Part shown: in pieces, positions 31,275 through 40,548 of the stretch
Position numbering within the stretch: position 1 is the stretch's first letter
How the letters are laid out: the number at the start of each line of letters is the position of its first letter
Origin: Diacronema lutheri
Lineage: Eukaryota; Haptophyta; Pavlovophyceae; Pavlovales; Pavlovaceae
Assembly (NCBI GenBank): GCA_019448385.1
Contig: JAGTXO010000015.1
Span: 1 to 64,000, forward strand
DNA length: 64,000 nucleotides
Direction: 5' to 3'
Made by a program: the position numbers and the translations under genes
Notes under the pieces: generated by a model
The model's input: the letters and a program-made list of their open reading frames with translations, nothing else
Database searches by the model: none
Told to the model about the DNA's origin: nothing

Positions 31275-32258
31275 TCACGGGTACGACGCGGCGATGACGC
31301 GATCGGCGGGCGCTGAGAAGCTGAGGCTGCGCGACGAGCAATGCCGCCGGAGCTCGAGCGCGCACGCGCCGAGGTCGATCGCGACGATCTGCTCGCCAGC
31401 CTCGTCGCCGCCGTGAAGGCAGGGCGTGCTGTCCTTGGAAAGCGGGACGGGGCGACGCTCGCCGCTGCCACATTTGTCCGCCGGTTCGTCGTGCGCGTCG
31501 CTGTCGACATCGTCAAGCAGCGCGCGCGCGGTCGCGCGCGACGACGATGAGCTGGCATCGTCGGCGTGCGTCGCGCGCTGCGCTTCGGTCGAGCCAGCGC
31601 AGAAGTCTTGCTGCGCGCACAGCACGAGGCTGAGCGGCGCGTGCGCTTCCACCGGCCCCGCGGGTGCCACGTCGCTTGGCGCCGCGCCGATCTCGTGCGC
31701 GTGCGCGGCGAGCGCGGCGCGCTCGATGCACGCCCGCAGCGCCTGCCCGCCCATGCGCCGCCGGTTGCCCGCGGCGATCACCTGCGCGAGGTGGATCTCA
31801 TCGGCGCGCGCACGCATGCGCTCGATCAGCGAGCACCCGCCGAGGAAGCTGAAGAGCGCCGCCGATTCAAGCGCGAGGCCAGTCGCGTTCTTCCCCGCCG
31901 CGACGCTGTTGAACCACGCCGTGAGCTCGAGCGCGCGCTGCTCGCAGAAGCGACGGTCCTGCACGAGTGCGAGCGGGCGAGACGCGGGCAACGGCGGTAC
32001 GTCGCAGTGATGCCGCGCGCCGCATGGCTCGTCGCGCTCGAGCTCGGCGAGCATGCGCTCGTGCAGCCTACGGAACGCGGAGAAGCGCGCCTGCCGCGAG
32101 AAGACGATTGCTGTCTTGCCAAGCGCGATGACGGTGCACTCCAGCGTGTACGAGGCGTGCGAACCGCTCAACTTGTCGAGCAGGCCGGCATGGCACGCGC
32201 TCGGCCCCACACGGTATGCAACGGTCCGAAGGAGCGTGGCGGGCTCGAAACTTTCCAT
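31275..32258 (-). CDS. PX-domain protein
   Basis: 327 aa from ATG 32258. The N-terminal third is a phox-homology fold: YTLECTVIALG, then RFSAFRRLHERMLAEL with the phosphoinositide-contacting basic residues, the polyproline turn PPLPASRPL, and DRRFCEQRALELTAWFN. Such domains bind phosphatidylinositol 3-phosphate on endosomes. The C-terminal half is Ser/Ala-rich, without a recognised domain or membrane segment, unlike sorting nexins that carry a BAR domain. It is head-to-head with arginase, 138 bp between starts. No intron is needed. A role in endosomal sorting is inferred from the fold only. Confidence 0.75.
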   Translation of the reverse strand: MESFEPATLLRTVAYRVGPSACHAGLLDKLSGSHASYTLECTVIALGKTAIVFSRQARFSAFRRLHERMLAELERDEPCGARHHCDVPPLPASRPLALVQDRRFCEQRALELTAWFNSVAAGKNATGLALESAALFSFLGGCSLIERMRARADEIHLAQVIAAGNRRRMGGQALRACIERAALAAHAHEIGAAPSDVAPAGPVEAHAPLSLVLCAQQDFCAGSTEAQRATHADDASSSSSRATARALLDDVDSDAHDEPADKCGSGERRPVPLSKDSTPCLHGGDEAGEQIVAIDLGACALELRRHCSSRSLSFSAPADRVIAASYP

Positions 32259-32396
32259 GCAGGTTTGGTCTCTCCCAACAATGAACGCTCCCGATTCGTC
32301 GTGCTCATTGGTCTCCCGGGCCGGTGCTCAATAACCGCGTTCACGGAGCACATCCGGACACAGCTCGCCGGACCGTGTCATACCGTGTCATACGTC

Positions 32397-33759
32397 ATGG
32401 CGGCGACCCCGAAGAGCGCCCATGGCGAGACGACGGCTTTCGCGGGGCTCGCAAGCCGCGACGTGCACGTGATCGGCGCGGCGTTCTGCGAGGGTCAGAA
32501 CCTTGCTGGTGCCGACGCCGCGCCCGCCGCACTCCGCGCCGCCGGCCTCGCTCCGGCGCTCGCAAAGCTCGGGTGGACGGTGCACGACCCGGGCGACCTC
32601 GATTTTGACGCGCGGTACCGCGAGCGCGGGCTGGGCGCGAGCCTGCCGCTCGATAAGCACCACGAGTCCATGGAACGATACCGCGAGTGGGAGGACAGCG
32701 GCATGGCCGTCAATTTCGCCACATGGGCCCACGACCACGGCGCGCAGCACGGCAGCGGCGCAGACGGCGACGCGGCCGTCGGCGAGTCGAGCGCGCGCGC
32801 GCCGCCGCAGATCGTCAACGGGCCGCTGATCGGTTGCGGGCTTGAGCTCGTGCACGAGGCCGTCGCACGCGCCGCCGCGCTCGGCCGCTTCGCCCTCACG
32901 CTCGGCGGCGATCACTCGGTCGCCGCCGGCTCGGTGAGCGCGCTCTGCGAGGCCTACCCGCGGCTCGGCGTGATCTGGATCGATGCGCACGCGGACGCGA
33001 ACACGCCGTCGACGTCGCCATCGCTGCATTACCATGGCATGCCCGCCGCGCACCTGCTCGGCTGGTTCGAGCGCCAGCCCGCCGGTTTTGACTGGCTCCG
33101 GCCGGGGGTGCTCCCGGAGTCGAGCCTCGCATACATCGGGCTGCGTGACATCGACCCGGACGAGGCCAAGCTACTGCGCGCGAGCAAGGCGCGGCGCGCG
33201 TGCGCGGGATCGCTTGCGCGCCGCGGGCCACTCCGCGCGCCGCGCCTTTCACACTGCCGCGCCGCATCGCGCTGAGCGTCCCCCCCCCCGCCCCCCCCCC
33301 CCCCCCCCCACATCCCCCCTGCACGACGCATGCCGCGCACACTGCCAGGCGCACGTGTACACGATGCGCGACGTGGACAAGCACGGCATCGGCCGCGTCG
33401 TTGAGATGGCGCTCGAGGCCGTCGACCCGCACCGCAACGGGCCGCTCCACCTCTCGCTCGACGTCGACGCGGTCGACCCGCACTTTGCGCCCGGCACTGG
33501 CACGATGGTGCGCGGCGGCCTTACATACCGCGAAATCCATTACATCGCCGAGGAGATGGCGCTGACTGGCCGGCTTGTGGGGATGGACCTCGTCGAGGTC
33601 AACCCCCACCTCGAGCCGAGCCAGGCCGGCGGCGGCGCTGCGCGCGCGATGCACAACGAGGACCCCGAGGCGGCGCACGTGTCGCCAACGGTCAATCTTG
33701 GCGTCGAGCTCATCCTGTCCGCGCTCGGCAAGACGATCATGCATGATCGGTACCACTAG
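32397..33759 (+). CDS. Arginase
   Basis: Hydrolyses L-arginine to ornithine and urea. Two exons, 32397-33188 and 33349-33759, give about 400 aa. Mn-binding motifs are intact: TLGGDHSVAAGS, WIDAHADANTPST and SLDVDAVDPHFAPGTGT. GGLTYREIHYIAEE and GMDLVEVNPHLE are arginase rather than agmatinase signatures, and TVNLGVELILSALGK closes the fold. The junction reads LLRASK then AHVYTMRDVDKHG; it keeps phase only if the intron begins GCGCGG after AAG, that is a GC-AG intron (33189-33348) with a poly-C tract near its 3' end. An insert rich in Gly, Asp and Ala (after WAHDHGAQH) lengthens it over the usual 320 aa. A G-rich tract follows the stop. No clear targeting peptide. Paired head-to-head with the PX gene. 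Confidence 0.9.
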
Positions 33760-33844
33760 TAGGGGGGGAGGGGGGGGGGGGTGGGCCCACGCCTCGGCCC
33801 CGTGCACGTAAGCGTCGTTGGTATTTTTAAAATCAATCAAAGCA

Positions 33845-33994
33845 ATGTCGTCTGTCTCGGCGTCGCCTATCGCACGATTCGTGGGCCTCGGGGCGCTGGC
33901 CATGATGGTCATTGCGCACTTCCGCAACGCAAGCGCGAGCACGCGCATTGCTGGCGACGCCAACCCGTACGCGACGTACCTCAAGAACCGCTGA
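33845..33994 (+). CDS. 49-aa putative membrane micro-protein
   Basis: ATG at 33845 follows an unusually AT-rich leader (tatttttaaaatcaatcaa). The protein starts MSSVSASPIARFVGLGALAM, has one short hydrophobic helix, and ends ANPYATYLKNR before TGA. The size and shape recall small inner-membrane subunits of respiratory complexes, but no family could be named. The small size makes a chance frame possible. Confidence 0.4.
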   Translation: MSSVSASPIARFVGLGALAMMVIAHFRNASASTRIAGDANPYATYLKNR

Positions 33995-34407
33995 ACGGCC
34001 GCCGGCGCGTCGGTGAGCGTCGGTGGGCGGTCAACTAGCCGGTGCTCAACCCGCACCTCGCGACACGTCAACGGCAAGTTGGTCGCCCGCGTCGAGGTCA
34101 ACCAGCGATGGCGAGCGGTGGCGGCTGTGCGTTTGCACCTGTGCGGCAGTTCATCCAGCCCGCGTGGTGCCTGAGCACCTTCGTGGCCGCCGGTGTCACG
34201 ACACGTTGGCTCCCCCACCCCTGCTGTGACGCCTCTCGATCGTGGGACGCGTGTGAGTCGCGGGAAGTGCACGCGAGCGGCCATCTAGCCGTGAATATGT
34301 TCACAGGCCCCGCCGACGTCTGACGCAGGGTGGCCAAGGCCCTGTCTTCTCAGCCTGGGCGGCCCGCAGCGCGGCTGGGCGTCCGTCACGCGCCGGGCCG
34401 ACGGCCC
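33995..34407. other. Intergenic stretch, nothing recognised
   Basis: This interval lies between the micro-ORF and the stop of the dehydrogenase gene. It has open frames in several phases but no domain, repeat or RNA signal. Confidence 0.5.
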
Positions 34408-35587
34408 TCAGCTGCGTAGGCCCACCTGCGCTGGCCCGCCCCTGCCAATAAAACCGTCCATGCTCGTCGTGATGCCGAGGACGTCGCCGACCGCGTCGAA
34501 CGCCTGCACGGGCAAGAGGGCGCGCAGGAGCGGCATGACGTGGAGGATCGGCGGGATCATCACGACCGCGTCGCGCGCCTGGATCGCGTCCACGATACGG
34601 TCGGCGACGGCCGCGGGCTCCAGCACGGGCAGCAGCCACGAGAGGCGCGTGCGCACGCCCTCAAACATGCCCTGCAGCGCGCGGCGCGGATCGCCGCGCC
34701 GCACGTCGCGCAGCACGCCCGGCCGTGAGGCGCGCCTCACCGCAGGGCGCGCCGCGGTGCGAAGCCGGAAGAGAAGGAGTTGCATCGCGCGCCGTGTGGG
34801 TGTGGGAAGCTGATGCGCTCACCGTTGAGACAAAGAAGGGGCAAACCGTCGTGACGGTGACGCCCGTTTTCCCCGCCTTGCGCACTTCCATCCGGACGCT
34901 CTCGGCAAAGATGAACGCCGCCGCCTTGGACGCGGCGTAGTCAGCGAGGCCCGGGCCGCCACCGAGCGCCGATGCCGACGCAATCGTGACGATCTGCCCC
35001 GCGTTTCGCTCGAGCATCGCCGGCAGCGTCGCGCGGACGAGCCAAAAGTGAGAGAGCGCATTCACGTCCATCGTGCGCAGCATCGCGTCATCGTCCGCGC
35101 GCGCCACGTGCTTGCCGCTCACCACGCCCGCGTTGAGCACGACGACGTCCAGCTCGCCGACGTCGAGGCGCATGCGCTCAACCTCGGCGTACACGCGCTC
35201 GCGATCCGTCACGTCGACGGTGCGCGCGACGACCGTCGAGCTGCTGGCTGCGAGCTCACGCACGTCCTCGAGCGCGCGCACGCACGCCTCGGGCTGGATG
35301 TCCCAGATGATGACGTCCGCGCCGAGGCGCGCGCACCGGCGCGCGAGCTGCAGCCCGATGCCCGACGCGCCGCCCGTGATCAGCACGCGCTTGCCGTCGA
35401 GCCGCGCGCGCAGCGCCGCGCGCCGCCTATTTGCGAGAATGGCGCGTGAGATCGCGGTCGCGAGCGCGACCACGCGCGCCCACAGCGGGATGCGCTTGAG
35501 CACGGGCACACCGTACGCGCCCTGGTCGAGGAGGACCATCAGCACCAAAGGCCACGTGAAGCTCACCACCGTCGCGGAGGGCGCCAT
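34408..35587 (-). CDS. Short-chain dehydrogenase, SDR16C (RDH10/HSD17B11-like)
   Basis: Two exons, 35587-34823 and 34671-34408, give 342 aa; the GT-AG intron is 34672-34822. The start MAPSATVVSF precedes a hydrophobic anchor (TWPLVLMVLLDQGAYGVPVL). The Rossmann signature is LITGGASGIGLQLA, then VVLNAGVVSGK. The catalytic Ser is in ASASALGGG, followed by YAASK (Tyr and Lys). The splice restores VCPFFVSTGMFEGVRTRL, and the tail AVADRIVDAIQ ... LGITTSMDGF is diagnostic of the SDR16C group. These membrane enzymes oxidise or reduce retinoids, steroids or other lipids with NAD(P); the algal substrate is not known. Shares a 34-bp divergent start region with the flavin oxidase gene. Confidence 0.85.
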
Positions 35588-35621
35588 CTCGTCCGAACCG
35601 CGCCCGCGCCCAGCGCCACCA
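35588..35621. promoter_or_regulatory. 34-bp divergent start region (SDR / flavin oxidase)
   Basis: Only 34 bp separate the two start codons, so the core promoters must lie within or overlap the opposite gene's 5' end. There is no TATA-like sequence. Confidence 0.5.
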
Positions 35622-36896
35622 ATGGCGGCCGGCGCCGCGATCGACGTGTGTGTCATCGGCGGCGGGATCGTCGGCGTGGCAACGGCGTGGCGCTCGGCGC
35701 TGCGCGGGCGGCGCACGCTCCTGCTCGAACGATTCGGTTCCGTCCTTCACACGCGCGGCTCGAGTCACGGGCGCAGCCGCATCATCCGCCGCACGTACCC
35801 GCAGGACGTGTACACGCGCGCGATGGCCGACGCGTACGCGTTCTGGCGGCAGGCGGAGGCGGAGGCGGGCGTGCAGCTGATCACGACGACGGGCGGCATC
35901 GATCTGGGCGCGGTGGGCAACCCGGGCCTCGCCGCGATCGTGCGCGGTTGTGAACGCTTTGGCGTGCCGCACGAGCGGCTGCGCGCGGACGAGGTGCACG
36001 CGCGCTTCCCGCTTTTGCGCCCACCCGATGGCTACGAAGCCGTCTTCTCGCCCGAGGGTGGCGTGCTAGACGCGGATGCGGCGCGCGAGAGCCTGCTCGC
36101 GCTTGCGCTGCGCGCGAGCTGCGAGCTGCGTACCGGCGCGACGGTCGTCGACGTTGCCGCCGACGGCGCCGGCGGCCTGCGCGTCGACGTCGCCGTCGAC
36201 GGCGGCGCGGGCGCGCGCACGACGAGCGTGCACGCCGCGTCGGTCGTGCTCGCCGCGGGCGCGTGGACGCCGGCACTTCTTCGCCGCTGCACGGCGACGC
36301 GGCACACCGCATGGGCGGCGCTGCCGCTCGCGCTGAAGAAGGTGCGCTCCATGCTCTGGCGGCCGCGCGGCGCGCGTGCGTGCGCGCTCGTCGGCTCGAC
36401 GCCGGCATTCATCGATTACTCGACGGACATGCCCGTGTACGGCATGCCCGATCCGTCGGGCCTCCTCAAGCTCGCGACCCACGACGGCCCGCTCTTCGCC
36501 GACGCGGACGCGCGCGACGAGCAGGATGACGAGGCGTCGGCGCTCGCCGTCGCGCGCGCCTTCATCCGGCGGTGCGTGCCCGACCTCGACGCGTCCGGCG
36601 CGCCCGAGCGCGTCGAGCACTGCGTATATACGATGACGCCGGACGAGGACTTTGTGCTCGACGCGATGCCCGTCGGCCAGGCCCGGCTGGTGCTCGGCTC
36701 GAGCTGCTCGGGCCACGGCTTCAAGCTTGCGCCGTGGACGGGCGAGGCGCTCGCGTGCCTCGCGACGGGAGAGGCGGGCGCACGCTCGTGGCATGCGGCG
36801 GCACTCGGCGCGCTGCGCGCCGACCGCGCGTTTGGCTCGTTCGACGCGCCGCTCATCATGGGCCAGCAACGGGGGCCCTCCACGACCTCGGACTAG
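35622..36896 (+). CDS. Sarcosine / L-pipecolate oxidase-like FAD enzyme
   Basis: 424 aa, one exon. The N-terminal FAD-binding motif is DVCVIGGGIVGVATAW. SSHGRSRIIRRTYPQDVYT matches the active-site His/Arg stretch of monomeric sarcosine oxidase and PIPOX. EHCVYTMTPDEDFVLD has the Cys that carries covalent FAD in this family, and GSSCSGHGFKLAPWTGE closes the flavin site. It oxidises a secondary amino acid (sarcosine, pipecolate or a relative) to an imine with release of hydrogen peroxide. The C terminus TTSD lacks a classical SKL peroxisomal signal. Head-to-head with the SDR gene. Confidence 0.85.
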   Translation: MAAGAAIDVCVIGGGIVGVATAWRSALRGRRTLLLERFGSVLHTRGSSHGRSRIIRRTYPQDVYTRAMADAYAFWRQAEAEAGVQLITTTGGIDLGAVGNPGLAAIVRGCERFGVPHERLRADEVHARFPLLRPPDGYEAVFSPEGGVLDADAARESLLALALRASCELRTGATVVDVAADGAGGLRVDVAVDGGAGARTTSVHAASVVLAAGAWTPALLRRCTATRHTAWAALPLALKKVRSMLWRPRGARACALVGSTPAFIDYSTDMPVYGMPDPSGLLKLATHDGPLFADADARDEQDDEASALAVARAFIRRCVPDLDASGAPERVEHCVYTMTPDEDFVLDAMPVGQARLVLGSSCSGHGFKLAPWTGEALACLATGEAGARSWHAAALGALRADRAFGSFDAPLIMGQQRGPSTTSD

Positions 36897-37058
36897 ACTC
36901 TATAGCGCGTACCACGGTGCGTACCACGGCGCGCGCTTGTGGTAGCACGCGCGCGGCGCGCGCCCCTGCAAGCTCTCGACGTCGACGGAGAGCCTCCGTG
37001 ACGAGAGCATTCGCGCCTTTTTTTCCCGATTTCGATTGTCTTGAACGCCGTGCCCCCC

Positions 37059-38196
37059 ATGCCGCCGGCCGCGGGCGCCACGCAAAGCACGCGCGATTCG
37101 CGCGTGGCGGAGCGAAAGCGCAAGCAGGAGGCTCTGGAAGCGGCGCGCGCCGAAGTGCCGTCGGCGCGCAAGCCGCGCCGCGACGAGATCGCGCTGTGCT
37201 CGGACCACCTGACGTGCCCGATCTGCCGCGAAATCCTGGACAACGCCGTCGAGACGGCATGCGCGCACGTCTACTGCGAGGTGCGCGCCGCGCGCGCGCG
37301 CGCGCGGCGGCGGCGGCGGCGGTGGTGGCGCCGGCGACGCGCGTGCGAGGGTGCGCGCGCCTTCGTCGAGCCGCGTCCGCCCGCCCGCTCGCCCGCTCGC
37401 TTCCGCCGCCGCCGCGCAGAACTGCGTCGCGATCCAGATTGCCAATGGGAACAAAAAGTGCGCCGTCTGCCGCGCGGCGATCCGCACGGCGGACCTGCGC
37501 CCGTCGGTGCCGATCCGGCGGATTGTGTCGGACATGGACACGACGTGTACGAACGCCGAATGCAAGTGGAAGGGCACGCGCGGCAACCTGCAAGACCACG
37601 AGCTCATGTGCGGCTACACGGAGGTCGCGTGCGAATACGGCCACGACAAGTGCGGCACGATGCGCCGGATGGACCTGAAGAAGCACCACGTGTCGGAGTG
37701 CCTGTACTTCATTTGCAAGTGCACGCTCGGCTGCGGCCAGTCCTTCCCGCGCCGCGACCTCTCCAAGCACAAGAAGCTCTGCCCGAACGCGCGCGCAAAG
37801 TGCGAGCGATGCGCGCTGCAGGTGAGGCGCAAGGACATCCCGCACCACGCGGAGCACGTGTGCACCAAGGCCAAGATCTCGTGCTTCGCCGGATGCAAAG
37901 GCAAGATGCTGCGCGAGCAGCTCGGCGGCCACATCCTCTCCAACCTCGGCCCGCACCTGTGCGCGCTCGCGACCAGTGCGCGTATCGCCGAGCAGGAGAA
38001 CAAGCGCCTCACCACGCGCATCGCAGAGCAGGAGAAGTCGCTCGCCGCGCTTGCCGAGACCGTCGCCGAGCTGAACGCAAAGGCACGCGGCGCGCCGACC
38101 GAGGAGGACGACGCGGACGACGCCGACGACGCGGACGACGACGCAGCGGATGGCGACGACGACGACGGGGACAGCAGCGCAGGTAGCGATGATGAT

Positions 38197-38237
<41 letters not shown>

Positions 38238-38535
38238 CGACGACGACGATGACGACGAGGACGTGGACGCGGACGGGAGCGGCGCGGGCGCAACGAGCAC
38301 GGCCGACGGCAGCAGCAGTGCCGACAGCAACGCACAGGACGCGGAGGAGGAGGAGGACGACGGCGACGACGACGACGAGGACGAGGACGAAGCTGAAGGC
38401 GACGACGATGGCAGCGACGACGGTGACGGCTCGAGCTCGTCGGACGACGAAGCGCGCTCGGGCTCGGGCGACGAGGAGGAGAGCGATGGCCGCTACCTCC
38501 TCCGCGTCGCGGGCTCGCCCGACGATGGCGAATAA
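37059..38535 (+). CDS. RING / TRAF-type zinc-finger protein, probable E3 ubiquitin ligase
   Basis: Two exons, 37059-37280 and 37420-38535 (GT-AG intron), 445 aa. The start is the first in-frame ATG (MPPAAGATQSTRD). The C3HC4 RING is complete only after splicing: LTCPICREILDNAVETACAH, then VYCENCVAI and KCAVCRAAI. At least three Cys/His-rich TRAF-type fingers follow (TTCTNAECKWKG, HKCG-like repeats, CKCTLGCGQSFPRRD). A short coiled coil (ARIAEQENKRLTTRIAEQEK) is next, and the last 140 residues are almost all Asp, Glu, Ser and Ala, encoded by GAC/GAT repeats. RING proteins of this build transfer ubiquitin; the acidic tail is unusual and may bind basic partners such as histones (inference). Confidence 0.85.
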
Positions 38536-38607
38536 CGCGCCCTCAGCGGGGGGCACGTCGTGCTCGAGTGAATCGTCACGCGCCGCGACCAAACGTACGA
38601 CTAGAGT

Positions 38608-40083
38608 CTAGGCTGACCTCCAACACGCCAAGCGAGCGTGCTGGTCGAACGGGTAGACGAGCGGCTCGCCGCCCGTCTCGTCTGCCGAAAGGTTGGAGGC
38701 CGACGCGCAGGCCGGCTGCGCGAAGGCAAACTCGTTCACGTGCCCGGCCGGCGGGGGCGAATAGCCGGTGGCGGCGGTGTACTCGGCGGCGCTGAAGACG
38801 ACGGGCCACGCGTGCGCGTACAGGCCCTTGTGCCCGCCGCGCGGCTGGATGAGCACACGCCGCCGGCGGATGTGCGCGCGCGCGTTCAGCATGGCGCACA
38901 GCTGGCGGCGCATCTGCTCGTCGGCGTAGCGCACGTGGAAGAGGTGCGCCGCGCCGCTGAGCACGTGCGTCGCGCGCGGCCAATCGGACCGCTGGAAGTC
39001 GTCCACCCGCTCGAACGCGCCCGCAAAGTTTGCGTGCATCCGTGCGAGCCGCAGCCCGCCCGCCCGAGCGCGCGCACGCGCCGCGTGCTCGAGCGGCCCC
39101 TGGTCGTCGCCGCCCTGCGCGAGGTAGGCGAGGTACCAGTCAGTGAAGAGCGCGCGCATTGCCGGCGCGCGCGTGTAGTAGAGCAGCGCCCAGTTGTGCG
39201 GCCGGCCCGACGTGAGGAAGGTGTTGAACGCGAGGTCAAACCACCGGCGCGCCGAGCCGACGGCCGGCAGCGCTTCGAGCACGGCGGCGAGCTCGTTGCC
39301 CGCGCGCCACGCGCGCGCCGGGCGGACGCGCGCGACGCGCTCGGCCGCGCTCGCCCGCGGGTGCGCGCTCGCGCCCGCACGCGCGGCGGCCTCGTCGCGC
39401 GCGTCGTCCGCGGTGCAGGGGAGTGCGTGCGAGTCGAGCGCGAGCGTAAGCTCGAAAGGCGAGAGCGCCATGTAGTGCGCGCGCGTGACCCACTCGTAGC
39501 GCGGGCGGACGGTCGACGGGTACACCATGTGGTCGTGGCGGATGGGGAGCACGAGCGCGAACGGCGGCGTGCGGAAGAGCCGCGCACCCGACGCGGCCGA
39601 GACGTTCGGAAAATTGGATGCGATCGCGATCGGCAGGCGCGGGTTGGTCCGGCGGAGCGCCTCGGCGGTCTGCACGGCCTCGGCGCCGTATTTGCGCACG
39701 AGCTCTGCGCTCTCGCCATAGGCGAACAGGAGCACGCCGTATGGCGCGATGATGCGATGCGTCGGCGTCGCGCCGATCAGCACCGGCGGCGGCGCGCGCG
39801 CGCGCGCGCCCAACGCGCAGGCATGCCGCCCGGCCTCGAGCCACGCGCGCGGGTCCACGTCCGCATCGTTTCCAAACGCCGCGAGGGCGCGCCCGCCGAG
39901 CCAGAACCTCCGTCGCGCGGGGCGCGCCCAGAAGGCGACGCCCACGAGCGCGACCGCGGCCAGCACGGCGGCCAGCGCGACGGCCGGCCAGCGCCGCGCC
40001 GTCGCACTCCTTCTGTCGAACGCGCGCCCGCGGCACTGTGCGTCGCGGGCGCCGCGAAGCGCAGGGCTGCGGTCGGGCAGCAT
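38608..40083 (-). CDS. Type II membrane protein, glycosyltransferase-like
   Basis: 491 aa from ATG 40083. One transmembrane helix at about residues 32-52 (WPAVALAAVLAAVALVGVAF) follows a basic cytosolic stretch, typical of Golgi type II enzymes. The luminal part has YGVLLFAYGESAELV and LRRTNPRLPIAIASN, shaped like the opening of nucleotide-diphospho-sugar transferases, then ALDSHALPC and DDQGPLEHA, which could be the metal-binding and acceptor motifs. The family could not be named. The gene is convergent with the RING gene (72 bp between stops). Confidence 0.5.
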   Translation of the reverse strand: MLPDRSPALRGARDAQCRGRAFDRRSATARRWPAVALAAVLAAVALVGVAFWARPARRRFWLGGRALAAFGNDADVDPRAWLEAGRHACALGARARAPPPVLIGATPTHRIIAPYGVLLFAYGESAELVRKYGAEAVQTAEALRRTNPRLPIAIASNFPNVSAASGARLFRTPPFALVLPIRHDHMVYPSTVRPRYEWVTRAHYMALSPFELTLALDSHALPCTADDARDEAAARAGASAHPRASAAERVARVRPARAWRAGNELAAVLEALPAVGSARRWFDLAFNTFLTSGRPHNWALLYYTRAPAMRALFTDWYLAYLAQGGDDQGPLEHAARARARAGGLRLARMHANFAGAFERVDDFQRSDWPRATHVLSGAAHLFHVRYADEQMRRQLCAMLNARAHIRRRRVLIQPRGGHKGLYAHAWPVVFSAAEYTAATGYSPPPAGHVNEFAFAQPACASASNLSADETGGEPLVYPFDQHARLACWRSA

Positions 40084-40548
40084 TCACGCCCGACCGCGCG
40101 ACCTCCCAGGCGCGCGCTCCGACGGAGCCGCCGTCGGACGCGAGAACCGGCCGCCACGTTTAACGCGGTTTTTTGTCTGTCGCCCAGCATGACTGGCTCA
40201 CATGTGTCATGCTGCACAAGCTGTGGGCGAGCAGCCGCATCGAGGTGATTGACAGATGCGCATGGACCGCCGCGGCGCCCGGTAGTTCAAGCTCTCGCGG
40301 CGGCGGCGCGCCTCGTCGTGCGCAAGGCCGCGCGAGCGCCACGCAAATGGCCACCACGGCAGCCGCATCCGGCCGGTTGCTCGCCGCTCACAGCGCAGCC
40401 GATCGCGCACAGGGCGCACGCCGGCGCGCGAGGCTGCGCGCGGGCGCCGGTGGCGCCTCACGCGAGAATGAGAACGGGCCGCTCAAACGCGAGCGGCTGC
40501 CGCCCGTTCGGCAGGGGCGCCCCGCCCCCGCCCCCCCCCCCCGCCCCC
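40084..40548. other. Intergenic stretch with a C/G homopolymer
   Basis: No gene supported. A poly-C run at about 40528-40545 becomes a G run just after the stop of the methyltransferase on its own strand. Confidence 0.5.

Noticed and set aside
32397-33759. Agmatinase
   Set aside because: GGLTYRE and DLVEVNP blocks and the C-terminal pattern fit arginase; the agmatinase-specific blocks are not present.
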